A stretch of 64,000 nucleotides of DNA from Clitoria ternatea (Eukaryota > Streptophyta > Magnoliopsida > Fabales > Fabaceae), in NCBI GenBank assembly GCA_037962975.1, contig CM075669.1, forward strand, positions 88,146,001-88,210,000, written 5' to 3'. Made by a program: the position numbers and the translations under genes. Position 1 is the first letter of the stretch; each line of letters opens with the position of its first letter. The notes below the pieces were generated by a model. The model ran no database searches. It saw nothing but the letters and a program-made list of their open reading frames with translations, and was not told the DNA's origin. This document shows, one piece after another, positions 34,396 to 45,499 of this stretch.

Positions 34396-37141
34396 ATGAG
34401 CTTTCAAAATCATATCTTTTCAAATGCATAAAAGCATGTCAAGCAAATCAAAGTGTCAAGCAAACCAAAGTGCTTATTGAGGATAATGGCCATAGTATAT
34501 CAAAAAGGGAGGTTATTAGCAACCAAAGTGCTAGAAAAACTAAAGTGTCCCAAGAACGGATAACCCTGATATCCACGATGAATCGTAACATCATAAAAGT
34601 TGATATCCTGGATGTTTGAGATGAATCGTAGCATTATACTTGTAGATATCCCAAAGCGAACCGAAGCACTAGGCAAACCTAAGTGCCAAGGACAAAATTA
34701 GTCCTTAGGGATTTAAAGCTCTTCCTCAAGAGCAACCCTCCACTAGGGCGAGCAACAAGAGACCCTGTAACTTTTGTGCCTAAACAAAATGCATATGATG
34801 TCATGAACCAATACAAATGCATATGTGTGAGCCGAAGCATTATCTCATAATATAGACAACATAGCCTAGCTCCATTAACCTTAATACTCATTAAATCAAC
34901 AACCATTACCTTAAAAACTCCAAAACAAGTTCATGGAGCCATCAATACCATAAATAACATAATCATCAATATATTTATAACGTCAACATGGGTTAGTTTC
35001 AGCAACACATATCAACCAATATAACCAATGGCATTAACATCATCAATAATTCATATCATTATCACTAAACCATCTATAACACATCACTAGTCAATCAACT
35101 TTCAACAACACACAACCAACACATAACGCTTCAACAAATATTTAGCGTTACCACAGGGCTAACCAACAATATTCCAATAAAACAATACCAATTAATCATC
35201 AACCATACCAAGCTTTAAGCTTTTTATAAATATTATTTCACAACATCAGCTTCATTTCTCAAATATTATCAACACCATCATGGCCATTGCCAAAAACATA
35301 TATCAAGCAATATATTAAATGGAACTTCATAAATCAAATTCACATAATATTAACATCGTCATTTATCAAGCATCAGACTCTTATTTATAAACAATACTTC
35401 ATAACACAATAATAATTTTATTTTTATTTTATAAAAATTAATATTTTTCGGGTGTTGATATTTGAAGTAAAATTTTCAATTATAGAACCCTCCCTTAAAA
35501 TAAAATTTCTACTCGCTACTCAAGTGATAACCCCTCGGTACATCAACACGTACCTCAAGGAGTTATCTGACTTTTCGAACATGATCTCGATTCTCGATTC
35601 AGCTTCAAGTGTAAATTCCCGATAGTTACTCTAGAGCTCTAAAATCCTTTCGATGTCTCTTGAACACACACAACCAAGCTAGAAAATAGAAGGGAAAGTC
35701 AAAAACACTACATGCAATAGGAAAGAAAAACATGCAGGTAATCAGAAAGAGTAACAAGCGCATGCTCCACTATTTTAATCATAACTTAAGCTACAGGTAT
35801 CTGATTTTAGTGATCTTAGTCTTAAAATTTTTGTAGCGAAAATTACTACAACTTTTATGAAGACACAAAACATTAATTCTAAGCTAATGAGTCCCTAATT
35901 TAAAAAAAAAAGTAACTGACCCGTAGCCAATTTCTAGCCGGAACAACTTTATGTATTTTGAGCATAATTTTTGCTCTAATTATCGGATTTAGGCCTTCTA
36001 TAGCTCATTAGAAAGAGGAAAGAAAAAGGAACAATTTTTGTGTCCATGACTTTTCCAAAAATAGAGTGGAACTTCCTCATGCACTCTGATCAAAAACCCA
36101 TAAAAATTAAAATTTCAACATATAGCAAGGAGGAAGAAGAAAATAATCATGCATGTAAAGATGGACATGCATGTGAGGGATAAAGAGAGTTTTAACTTAC
36201 CAACACTAATTTCAAACCGATCGATGACCAAAACCTATATTTCAGCTCCCGATTGAGCCAACGCAACTTTCGAGCTCTGTAAGAATGGAAACTCCACATG
36301 CAATGAATCTGAGAAAGGGATAGGGACGTGATGGTGATGGTAAGTGAGAGAAAGAATGGCATGGTGTGGATGATGAGAGAGAAAAAAAGAGAGGGAGGTG
36401 ATGGTTATGACTTTATAAGGATGATGGAGGGAGGAGGTAAGTGATGAAGATGGGGATAGTGGTTTGGTCTTGGCGTGGTGGTGGAGAGAAGAAAATAAAT
36501 GGTGATGAGGAAGAGGAATGGTTCGACTAGGGTGAGGAAGAAATGGAGAAGATGATGGCTTGGTGAGGGAGGAGAGAAAAAGAGAAATGGGTGCTCAGTG
36601 GTGGAGGAGTGAAATGAGAGAAAGTGAAGTAGAGTGAGAAGTGTGATACAGTTTTAAGGTGGTGAGTGGAGAAAGGGAGGGAGGCCGTAACTAAGGATAA
36701 ATGAAAAAGAAAAGAGAAAATGGTGGTAAAGAAAAATAATGGCTTTGTGAGTGATATATGTATATAATATATGTGTGTGTGTTTGTATGTGTGTGTACAT
36801 ATGTATGTATATCAGAGGAAAAAAGAGAGAGGTGGCATGGTGGTGGTGCCTTAGTGAGAAAGAAAGGAAATGGGAGTGAAAAGAAATAGGGATAATTTAA
36901 TTAGTGAAGTTAATTTAGGGGGTAGTTTGGTCCCTAACCCTTATAGTTGACAACCAAAACTAACTGCCCCCTCGATTTTGTCCCTAAAAACGGTCTCGAT
37001 TATTTCCTAGATTTATTGAGTTGCTCTAAAATTTTATTGATATCGACCTTCAAATAATTAATTATGAATCGTCGAAAATAAATCGTGTGTCCAATTTATT
37101 TTCCTAAAACCTCTCAATTAATTAAAATTTGGGATATTACA
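34396..37141 (-). repeat. Probable long gypsy LTR, - orientation, left end not found
   Basis: The right end reads GGGATATTACA (37131-37141), so on the - strand the repeat begins TGTAATATCCC, a common LTR start. A GA-rich block at about 36330-36720 and a GT/TA tract at 36755-36810 resemble the promoter region of the intact gypsy LTR in this window. No left end or target duplication was found, and no frame is credible. Confidence 0.4.
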
Positions 37142-37173
37142 AGTTACTATTAACAATCTAACATATCCTCTAC

Positions 37174-37178
37174 TGATA
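37174..37178. repeat. Target site duplication TGATA, left copy
   Basis: Exact match to 41666-41670. Confidence 0.85.
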
Positions 37179-40100
37179 TGTAACAACCCTCAGTTTGTGT
37201 ATTAGGCCCTCGTGGCCAATTGTATTAATTTCATGAATTAGTAACATGTACTGCTGTTTGGGCTACGACCGATTAACTTGTTTGAGATAATTAAACTATG
37301 TTTTAGAAAATTTTATGAGTATGAGATGAATATCTCTACTATAATTATGTGAGAAAATGGAGATGATTAAAATAATAACAATAATATAAGAGACTCATAA
37401 TGATAGAAATTTATCAATTGAAACGTTAGTAATCTAACAGAAATATTTAACACGTTTTAATTAAGTTATTTAAACTGTGTAACTCCCTCGGTTTCGACCA
37501 AGAAGTTGTCTGAGAAACTTGAGTCAATTATTTTTACCTCAAAACACCTATCATATCATTCCTAACAACTTTTATGAAGAGCCCAATGCCCATTTCTAAC
37601 CAACCAAACCTAAAAACGTTGATTTTAAGTCACCCTGGTAAGCCAAAATACGCATCTATATGTATTTTGGGCATAATTTTCTCTCCCAATATTGGATTCA
37701 AGTTGTTCTTATCCCAAAATCTCTGTATCAAATTTATCTATAACTTTTATTTTGACTATAAAGGCCAATTCGCATAACATAAATCCCAGAAATTAAAACA
37801 CTACACCAATTCACGTTTTTCCAGCAACAACTTGCACTTGGTGTAGTATTTTCCACATATCTCTCTCATATGATCATGAAATTGAATGCGAATTTCACCA
37901 AATTTTTCTTAACTCAATTATCCACAATTTTGATGAAGGACATAAAGCTCAAATCCTTACCAATTTGACCCAGAAAAATAATCTATGTAAAGGACAAAAA
38001 TCCCGTCATAACCCTGCACCCCTTTTGTATTTGGGTCATAACTTTCTCATTCGTTAATGGATTGTTTTGTGCTTTATATTAAAATGAACAAAAAGTTCTA
38101 CAACTTTTATGTTCAACCCATTTTCAAAATCGGCCCAGAAAGCCCCTTAAACCCATGAGCAAGCCATTGCCCCTGCACTTGACACCTCAGCTTCCATGCA
38201 CCATTAACCAATTAAATCATTCCATCACCTTGCCACTTGTCTCAGCCATGCAAAGCCTTCCACCACCTCACCATCAACTGCATTTGACACCTCTCAAGTG
38301 CATGGAACTCTCTTGACACCTTTCCCACTCATGCATAGTCGTGAGAACTCCTTGGGAGACAAGGAAAATCATGCAAAAATTGTCACTTTCCAAAAGCTAT
38401 CATGGTTCTTTCTTTGTTTCTTCTTTCTCCTAACTTAGAAAAAGTTTTTAGCAACTCTTTTCTCCTTTATTTTCTCATGTCTCCTTCATCTAAATCATCA
38501 TCACACACCCATCATCATCCATCCTAAATCACCACACCACCCTACATAGTTTCCAAAATTCAAGTTACTACCTTCCAATGACTATATTTTCTTCTTGAAC
38601 CTTCTTCAAACAACAAGCTTTTTCCTTCTCTTATTCATCACCAGATTCACGTGAACCACCATCCTTCTAGCATTCATTTCTTTCTTATTTGATGAAGCAA
38701 TCCATGATGGTCTAGAAGCAAATTTTTGGAGTCCTTGCCACCCTTTCTTGGAGATGAAATTTTGGTGGTAAGGGGGGAGTGTATGGCTTTTTGAAAATCC
38801 AAAATGATGCATGCATGGTCAAGTATAAGTGTCCCTCAACACTTATACTTTGATATCTCTTTAAAGATCTTAGTTTGTATGACTTAGATCTTGAAAAAAT
38901 CCTTGTGAAAAATATAGATCTTCAAGAGATATCATGGCTGCACCATAGTTTTATTTAATTCTTTAAATTCTAAAATTTTAATTATAAAAATTACTAATTT
39001 GTGAATTTTATTGTTGTAGAATTGTTTTGGTTGTAACTATGTGCATGTAATGATCTTGTTTAATTATGTGTTCTTGGCTTAATTGGTGACTTGAAGTGTT
39101 AATAATATTTTTAGACAATATAAAATATTTTAAAACAAGTTTTATAACTCATAATAAACTAATATTTCTGCTGGAAAAATTTTATGATTAGTAAACAACT
39201 TAAAATTTTTTTAGAATCCTAAACGTATAAACTTAAAAAAAGTAATTTTGTGGTTAAAAATGGGTAATATGACTTGATATTTGAAATTTATGTGAAAAAA
39301 ATAAATTTTAATATGAAACTTCAATTCTTAAATTTTTATTAAAATAGGAACAAGTGACTTTAGTTGTAGTAACTAAATAATATATTTATGATATTAAGAA
39401 AATGATTTGCAAGAGTTTTAGAGAATAATTCTTGGTAAATATTTATGATTATTGGTGCTGATGTGATTTCATATATTTGAAAAATATTTATGATTATGAA
39501 AATGTTATGAATGAGGTAAATACTAAAAGAATTAAAAGGGACCCGAGTTTAGGTGCGAACGAAACGTTAGAAACGGTAAACGTATTTTTGTGGGCAAACG
39601 GAGGAAATTGGTGAAACTGTTTTGGAGTAATATTTTGTGGCATGAAAAATGAATTTTGAGCATATGAAAAATACCCAAATAAGAAAAATTAATTGGGAGA
39701 ATTGTTGACACGTGATTTGTCCTTAAAACATATTTTTACAAACGTTAAAAATGAAGGATTTTAGCACCCTCTGACCATTTCGTTTGGAGGCTGTTTTGGG
39801 AAGGATTAATGCTTAAAGTTTCTATATTTAATTAGCATTTTAAAAATTAAACACTTTTGGTTTTAGAATCACTCAAATCAAAATTTTCTGAATAAAATAT
39901 GATAAGAATGAAGTTTTGATAAACGGTAAAAAAAACTAACTATTTTATATCCTTAATTTAGAAAAAGAGAATTTCTTTTATTTTCAATATAGAACTAGGG
40001 GAAATGTTTTGTAATGATAAAATGTTTTACCCAAGGCTTTATAAAAAGTTTAGAAAGTCGAAACTAATTTAATCGTTCACCGTAAGTCAATACAATGAAA

Positions 40101-41665
40101 CGACATTGGTAAAGAATTGAAAAATCATCAGAAAAATATGTTGTCCTTATTTTTCTCTTAAAATTGATATCTAACCTTTAGATCATACCTTTGAACAAAA
40201 GAACAAAATAAGTTAGAGAATCTTACTCTCTAAGAAATTTAATCAATGAATTATACTTAAAATGTCTATTAGAATTGAAAAATATGTTTTGTCCTTACTT
40301 TTCTCTTAAAGATGATATTAAATTTTAAGTTCATATTTTTGAACAAAGAAACCAAATGATTTAAAGAAAATGTACTCTGTAAAAGATTTATTAAATGTAT
40401 TATATTTAAATATCTTCATAGATTTACAAATAAATTGGATATTTTTACTAGAAAGTTTTATTATAAGTCTTGGAATGTCCTCGATACTTTTAGTAAAATG
40501 GTTTGAGTAATGATTAGACTTTGGTCCCTTGTATCTACTATGCGAAAAAACCTTTACTATTAAATACTTGTACGCTTTAAGGACAAATATGCCAAACGAG
40601 TAAGGTTCCGTCTAGACTTCGGGCACCCTAGTAATAAGATAAGCACATGGGATTTTGCATTTGAAGTTGAGGAGGGATGTTGGAATAAATCCCCTAGAGC
40701 ATATAGTGATGGGTACACTGAAGAATCTTCCAACGCCTCGATACCTGAGGGCAGTCTAGGGAGTATAATTGGAGGCGGGAACTCTAAGTGGCATCGGATT
40801 CGCGCCCGTCGCTGGACAGCCTGTAGCAAACTCTGCTGTACTTCGACAAGAGGCGGGATTTTCTATGACCGTGGAGTGCCCGTTCTGTTAAGTTGTGAGT
40901 TTGGCCATTTTGATGACTGGACTGTGAGTCCTTACCCATTTGTGAAAACCAGAGCGAGGAGAGCTCTGGTTGTTCTAGTTGGTCAGGGGAGATATGGGTG
41001 GCGGATTGTGTATATGATTATTGGTATGTGAGATTGATCAGTGGAAGTTAGGCCCTATTGCATATTGGTAAAGAATTATGATTTATAGTTATTAAATCTA
41101 ACCCATGCATAGCATGTCATTATTATATGACTAACCCTCTGATTGTTGTTGATATTGGTGTATGTGAAGTTTTATATGTCTATTCTAAGATATGTTGTGT
41201 ATAATTTTCTATAGTTTAAAACATTAGGCCACCCTTGTATGCATACATCATGGGTTGAGAGCTTTATACTCACCCTTTTTGTTGTTGTATGTTGTTTTCT
41301 CTTCCTGTGATCATCAGCTGAAGGACGAGGTGAACGTGGGCAGAACTCGAAATATCTATAGTGAAGGACGTCAGATTGGGAGCGTCGACTGTTTATATTC
41401 GCTGTTAGTATCGAGACCGTTGTAGGTCCTGACGTTTATTTAATGCTGTGTTATTTTGTAGTAACTGTTGTTGGGAGCCTGTGAGCCCCGTATCTTTTGA
41501 GTACATAGTTGTGACAAAGAATCGATCTATGTTATGATTTCTGTTTAAACTACATGTGATGATCACCAATAAAAAAATCCTATTTTTCTTAAATAATTAG
41601 TGACTCCTTAATTAAGTAGGACGTTCCAGTGTAGGAATTTGTCCTAGTTAATTGAGGGTGTCACA
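37179..41665 (+). mobile_element. Solo LTR of a Ty3/gypsy element (4487 bp)
   Basis: It starts TGTAACAACCC and ends GGGTGTCACA, and it is flanked by a perfect 5-bp duplication TGATA. No primer site, polypurine tract or coding domain lies inside, so it is a solo LTR left by recombination between two LTRs. The length and the terminal words suggest a long-LTR chromovirus (Tekay/Del-like). The block ACTCACCC near 41270 resembles AGCTCACCCC in the intact gypsy LTR, which suggests + orientation. Short frames such as 40560-40829 (- strand) are not genes. Confidence 0.85.
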
Positions 41666-41670
41666 TGATA
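41666..41670. repeat. Target site duplication TGATA, right copy
   Basis: Follows GGGTGTCACA directly. Confidence 0.85.
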
Positions 41671-41738
41671 TACCGTCTAATTATCTTAAGGGTGAATTTA
41701 AAAAGTTATTCAACTTTTTAGACACTATTTTTATTTTT

Positions 41739-41741
41739 ATT
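41739..41741. repeat. 3-bp target duplication ATT, left copy
   Basis: Matches 43817-43819. Three bases is the duplication length of CACTA transposons. Confidence 0.65.
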
Positions 41742-43816
41742 TACTAGTGTAAAAGTATGATTTCACAATGTAAAGTTCACCATAGTTTAACAAAAACATA
41801 TGTGAAATATTAGCGCGGTGGCAATTTTGAAAGTATATGTAGTTATTCACATCGATTTTATTAAAAACTGTGGTTAAATGGTTGCGTGGTGGCATTTTTG
41901 AAAATATAAGCAAAGTTGCAAATAAGGGAAAAAGCAAAAACAGATGACATTTCACATCGGTTTTTAAAGAAAACCGATGTGGAAGATAGTCTATCATATC
42001 AATTTTTTAAAACTGTGGTTAGATATTTATGCGATGACAAGTTTGAAAATATGTGCAAAGTTTTGTAGACAATCTTAGACAATGTTTTTTAAAAAAAATG
42101 TGAAGGGATTCCATGAGGTGCATGCCTTTGGTAAAATTAAAAAATTAAAGTTGCTTTATAGGATTTAACATCGGTTTTCCAAGAAACCGATGTGAAAAGT
42201 CAAACAAAAATTTCATAACCCGCCCACAGGGTGCACGCGTTGAATTTTTTAAAAATTTAAAGGGATTCCACATCGGTTTTAAAAACCAATATGGAAAATG
42301 CTTGTAAAATAAAATAAAATAATTAAAGGGATTCGTGCACACGTTTGATAAATTAAAAAATTAAAAATGCTTTAAATATTTAACATCGATTTTCTCAAGA
42401 AACCGATGTGGAAAGTTAAGCAAAAAATTCAAAAGCCGCCCACGGGGTGCACCCATTGGATTTTTTAAAATTTCAAGGGATTCCAAGTCGGCTTTATTAG
42501 AAACTGATGTGGAAAGTGCTTGTAAAATAAAATAAAATAATTAAAGGGATTCATGCACGCATTTGATAAATTAAAAAATTGAAAATGCTTTATAGATTTA
42601 ACATGAGTTTTCTTAAGAAAACCAATGTGGAAAGTCTATACGGGGAGCACGTGTTGGAATTTTTTAAAATTTAAAGGGATTCCACATTGGTTTTTTTTCA
42701 AAACCAATGTGGAAAGTGCTCAAAATTAAAAGCTTTTCGCAGCAGTGCTTGTAGGCTTTCTATATATATGCTTTTCGTGATAAGGTACTTGTAATAACAA
42801 TGTTGTGTCTTATTATGCCTTGCGTTGTGAGCTTATTGTTCCTTATTTTTTCATGATTACCGTCGTTCACGTGCCTCTCTAACTCGCGATAACAGTGAGC
42901 TTCTCCAAATCGTGTGCCTCTCTCAACCTTTTTCTGTTCATCTTCTTCAACTCCACATCTTTAACTCCATTATTGTGAGCTTCTTCAACTTCGCATCTTC
43001 TTCATCTCCCACACTTAAGCTTCTTTGTCTTGCTCTCGAGGTTGAGGTGTGTTGGATATGGTTTCTTTTTTGTGTTTAAAATGGGTTTTTGCCTTGAACA
43101 TGTGTATGTATATATGGTTGAGGTTGAGGTGGACCATTAATTTTTGCCTTTAACATGTTTGTTAAAATTCCCAAGAGAACTTGAGTAGTGTTAAAAATGG
43201 TTATTTTTTATATTGAAAATGGGTTTTTGCCTTGAATAGGTGTATAAGTCTCTTCTAGATTTTAAGCAAGAAATCTTGTTTCGATGGACGAAGAATACAC
43301 TTCCCTCTATTAATTTTTTAATTGTTTTCTATTTTATACTATAATTTGTTGTCTAGAAATTTCCTCTGACTTTGTCTTCATCGAAGTAAAGGATTTAGAG
43401 GAAGTGCATTGTGCAATTCAAGGCCAGTAAAAACACTGAAAGCAAGGCTAGTAGAACCGTGCGGTGATTCCTATAATGGTTTTTTTTATTTTTTGAAGAA
43501 AAAATTAAAAAAATTCCTAGATTTCACATCAATTTTTAACAAAACCAATGTTAAAAGTCCCCTATTTCATATCTGGTACGTAAAAAACTGATGTTAGATA
43601 ATAATTTCACATCTCTTTTTATAAAAAATTGATGTGGTAAGTTGGTTTTCATATCAGTTTTTTTCCTTAAAAATCGATGCTAAATCCCTATTTCAGATCG
43701 GTTTTAAAACCGATGTGAGATGTACCCTATTTTACAATGGCTAGATCCACATCGATTTGAAAATTAATGTGGAATGCTTAAAAAAATTGATGTTAAATCA
43801 TGTTTCTGCACTAGTG
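41742..43816. mobile_element. Non-autonomous CACTA (En/Spm-like) transposon
   Basis: 2075 bases. The right end on the - strand reads CACTAGTGCAGAAACATGAT; the left end reads TACTAGTGTAAAAGTATGAT, matching apart from a few changes including C to T at the first base. Flanks are ATT on both sides. The interior is full of ACATCGGTTTT and AAAACCGATGT in opposite pairs, as expected for subterminal transposase sites. No transposase frame exists, so movement would need a helper. A less AT-rich core at about 42860-43060 may be a captured fragment. Confidence 0.8.
42143..42720. repeat. Tandem repeat of about 215 bases inside the CACTA element
   Basis: Three imperfect units start near 42143, 42358 and 42578 with AAAATGCTTTA followed by an ACATCGGTTTT hairpin. 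CGCCCACGGGGTGCAC-like words occur at about 42221, 42437 and, degenerate, 42640. Confidence 0.7.
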
Positions 43817-43819
43817 ATT

Positions 43820-44277
43820 AGAGGACTAGATATTATCATATTATAACATTTTTATTAATACATGTAACTTCTAAATTAGATGACATGTTCTGCGATGACA
43901 TAATGAGGATTTGTTGGTTAAATTATAGTTATAAGAAAAATGAGACTTAAAGAAAATAATTAAAGTATTATATTTATTTATTAGAATATGAAGATTACAC
44001 TAAAGATAATAAATTGCAGCATCGTAGTTATTAACTATTGTTTTGAAAGTAAAATTTCAATAAACCTATGATACAATCAAACATTATTATTCCTTCCTAA
44101 AAATTTACAAAGCCACATGCCTTATTTAATATTAATAATGCACCATAAAAAACCAGATAAAAATGAATTTAATTACTATCAATAATTTGTCAAAAAATAA
44201 AGTCAAATCAAAACTTTTCTTGCTACTCATTTATCAAACCATTAGTACAAGGGACTAATTTTAAATGTTTTATATTA
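43820..44277. other. Intergenic, AT-rich, nothing recognised
   Basis: Between the CACTA element and LINE A. No coding, no repeats I can name. Confidence 0.6.
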
Positions 44278-44293
44278 ATAAGCGAGGGAAAGC
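44278..44293. repeat. Target duplication of LINE A, left copy
   Basis: ATAAGCGAGGGAAAGC; the right copy at 48501-48516 differs at one base (T for C). The length fits target-primed reverse transcription. Confidence 0.85.
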
Positions 44294-44324
44294 AACCATA
44301 GTAAGTTGTGAATAGAGAGAATGA

Positions 44325-45493
44325 GTGAAGAGAGAAAGAAAGAGAGTTAGAGATAGGGCATCGGCAAGTGGTGTAGCCGAGGAAGGGTCACCGGAACAGA
44401 TTGGCACAGGGGACAATGGGACATGGCATGGTTACACGGGAAGGAGAGAGAGTCTATCATCAACAGAATGGGTCAACTTTCTTTCTATTTTACTAATTTT
44501 CCAAAAAATTGTCACGGAGAACAGATGTTATGGGAATTTTTGAAGTTAGGGAAGGCGTGGGATGTGTTCATACCTAGATGGAGGAACAATCATGGTCAAA
44601 GGTTTGGATTGTTTGGTTCTCATAGGTGACAAACATTGGCGAGTTAGAAAAAAAGCTAAACATAATCTGGATTGACACGTACAACTTACGTGTGTATCAA
44701 TCGGTGGTAGGAGCGGAGGGAAGTCGACGTCGGGAGGCTAATCATCAACACAAGGAAATAATTCATGGGTGTTAGGTGGAGAAAGGTATGGTGGAAAGGA
44801 AAGAAGGCAAAGCTATGCTGATGTAGTGAAATCAATAAACAGAAAAGTAGTTGGTGATAGGCCAAAAAGGGACAGGGATAAGAGCAACAAGGGGAATGCA
44901 TGGTTTGATTTGGATACAATTCTAAGGTGATTGACAGAGAGTGGTTGAAGGGTTTCTTTGTAGGGACTCTATAGGATAAGAATATGGTATTCTCTATTCA
45001 AGAGATCATGAAGGCTGAGGGAATATGGTCAATACAAGTAGTTCCTATAGGTGGTGATCAAGTATTGCTAAGGCTAGTAGCGAAGGAGGATATTTTGGGA
45101 TTAATGGAGGAGCTCAAATCATTTTTTGAAACTTGGTTCTATCTTATAAGAGAATGGAGTCCGAGTGATTTTGCCAATTCAAGATTCACATGGGTAAGAT
45201 TTCAAGGAATTCCGTTACAGGTTTAGAATGAAAAGTTTTTTTGATACATAGTGGGAACGTTTAGTGCGTTTATGCAAATTGATTCCGAGACTAAGAAGAA
45301 ATCAAGACTTAATTGTTCCCGGATTCTAGTTCAAACGCAAAATCAGACCTTGATAAATGAAATGACTAACGTAAAGATTGATGAAATAATTTTTTTATTC
45401 AGGTTGGTGGAAGACCCATTTGTAACCACTCTACCTATTTATAGTGGCAATGGATGGACCGAGGCAAAGAGTGTGGATGGAGGGTCTGATTAG
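44325..45493 (+). pseudogene. LINE A ORF1 remnant
   Basis: Pieces in several frames. They match LINE B ORF1: FYFTNFPKNCHGEQ (start of an RRM-like fold, about 44480), then NIIWIDTYN (44659), FSIQEIMKAEG (about 44990) and EWSPSDFANSRFTWVRFQG (about 45153), a domain like DUF4283 found in plant LINE ORF1 proteins. Stops and frameshifts make it non-functional. Confidence 0.7.
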
Positions 45494-45499
45494 AATTAT

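Noticed and set aside
40560..40829. 89-codon frame on the - strand in the solo LTR
   Set aside because: Within an LTR, no domain, no splice or start context that would support a gene.
41949..43720. Repeated hairpin words considered as a CRISPR-like array
   Set aside because: Units are inverted pairs with irregular spacing inside an element with CACTA ends and a 3-bp duplication; this is a plant genome.
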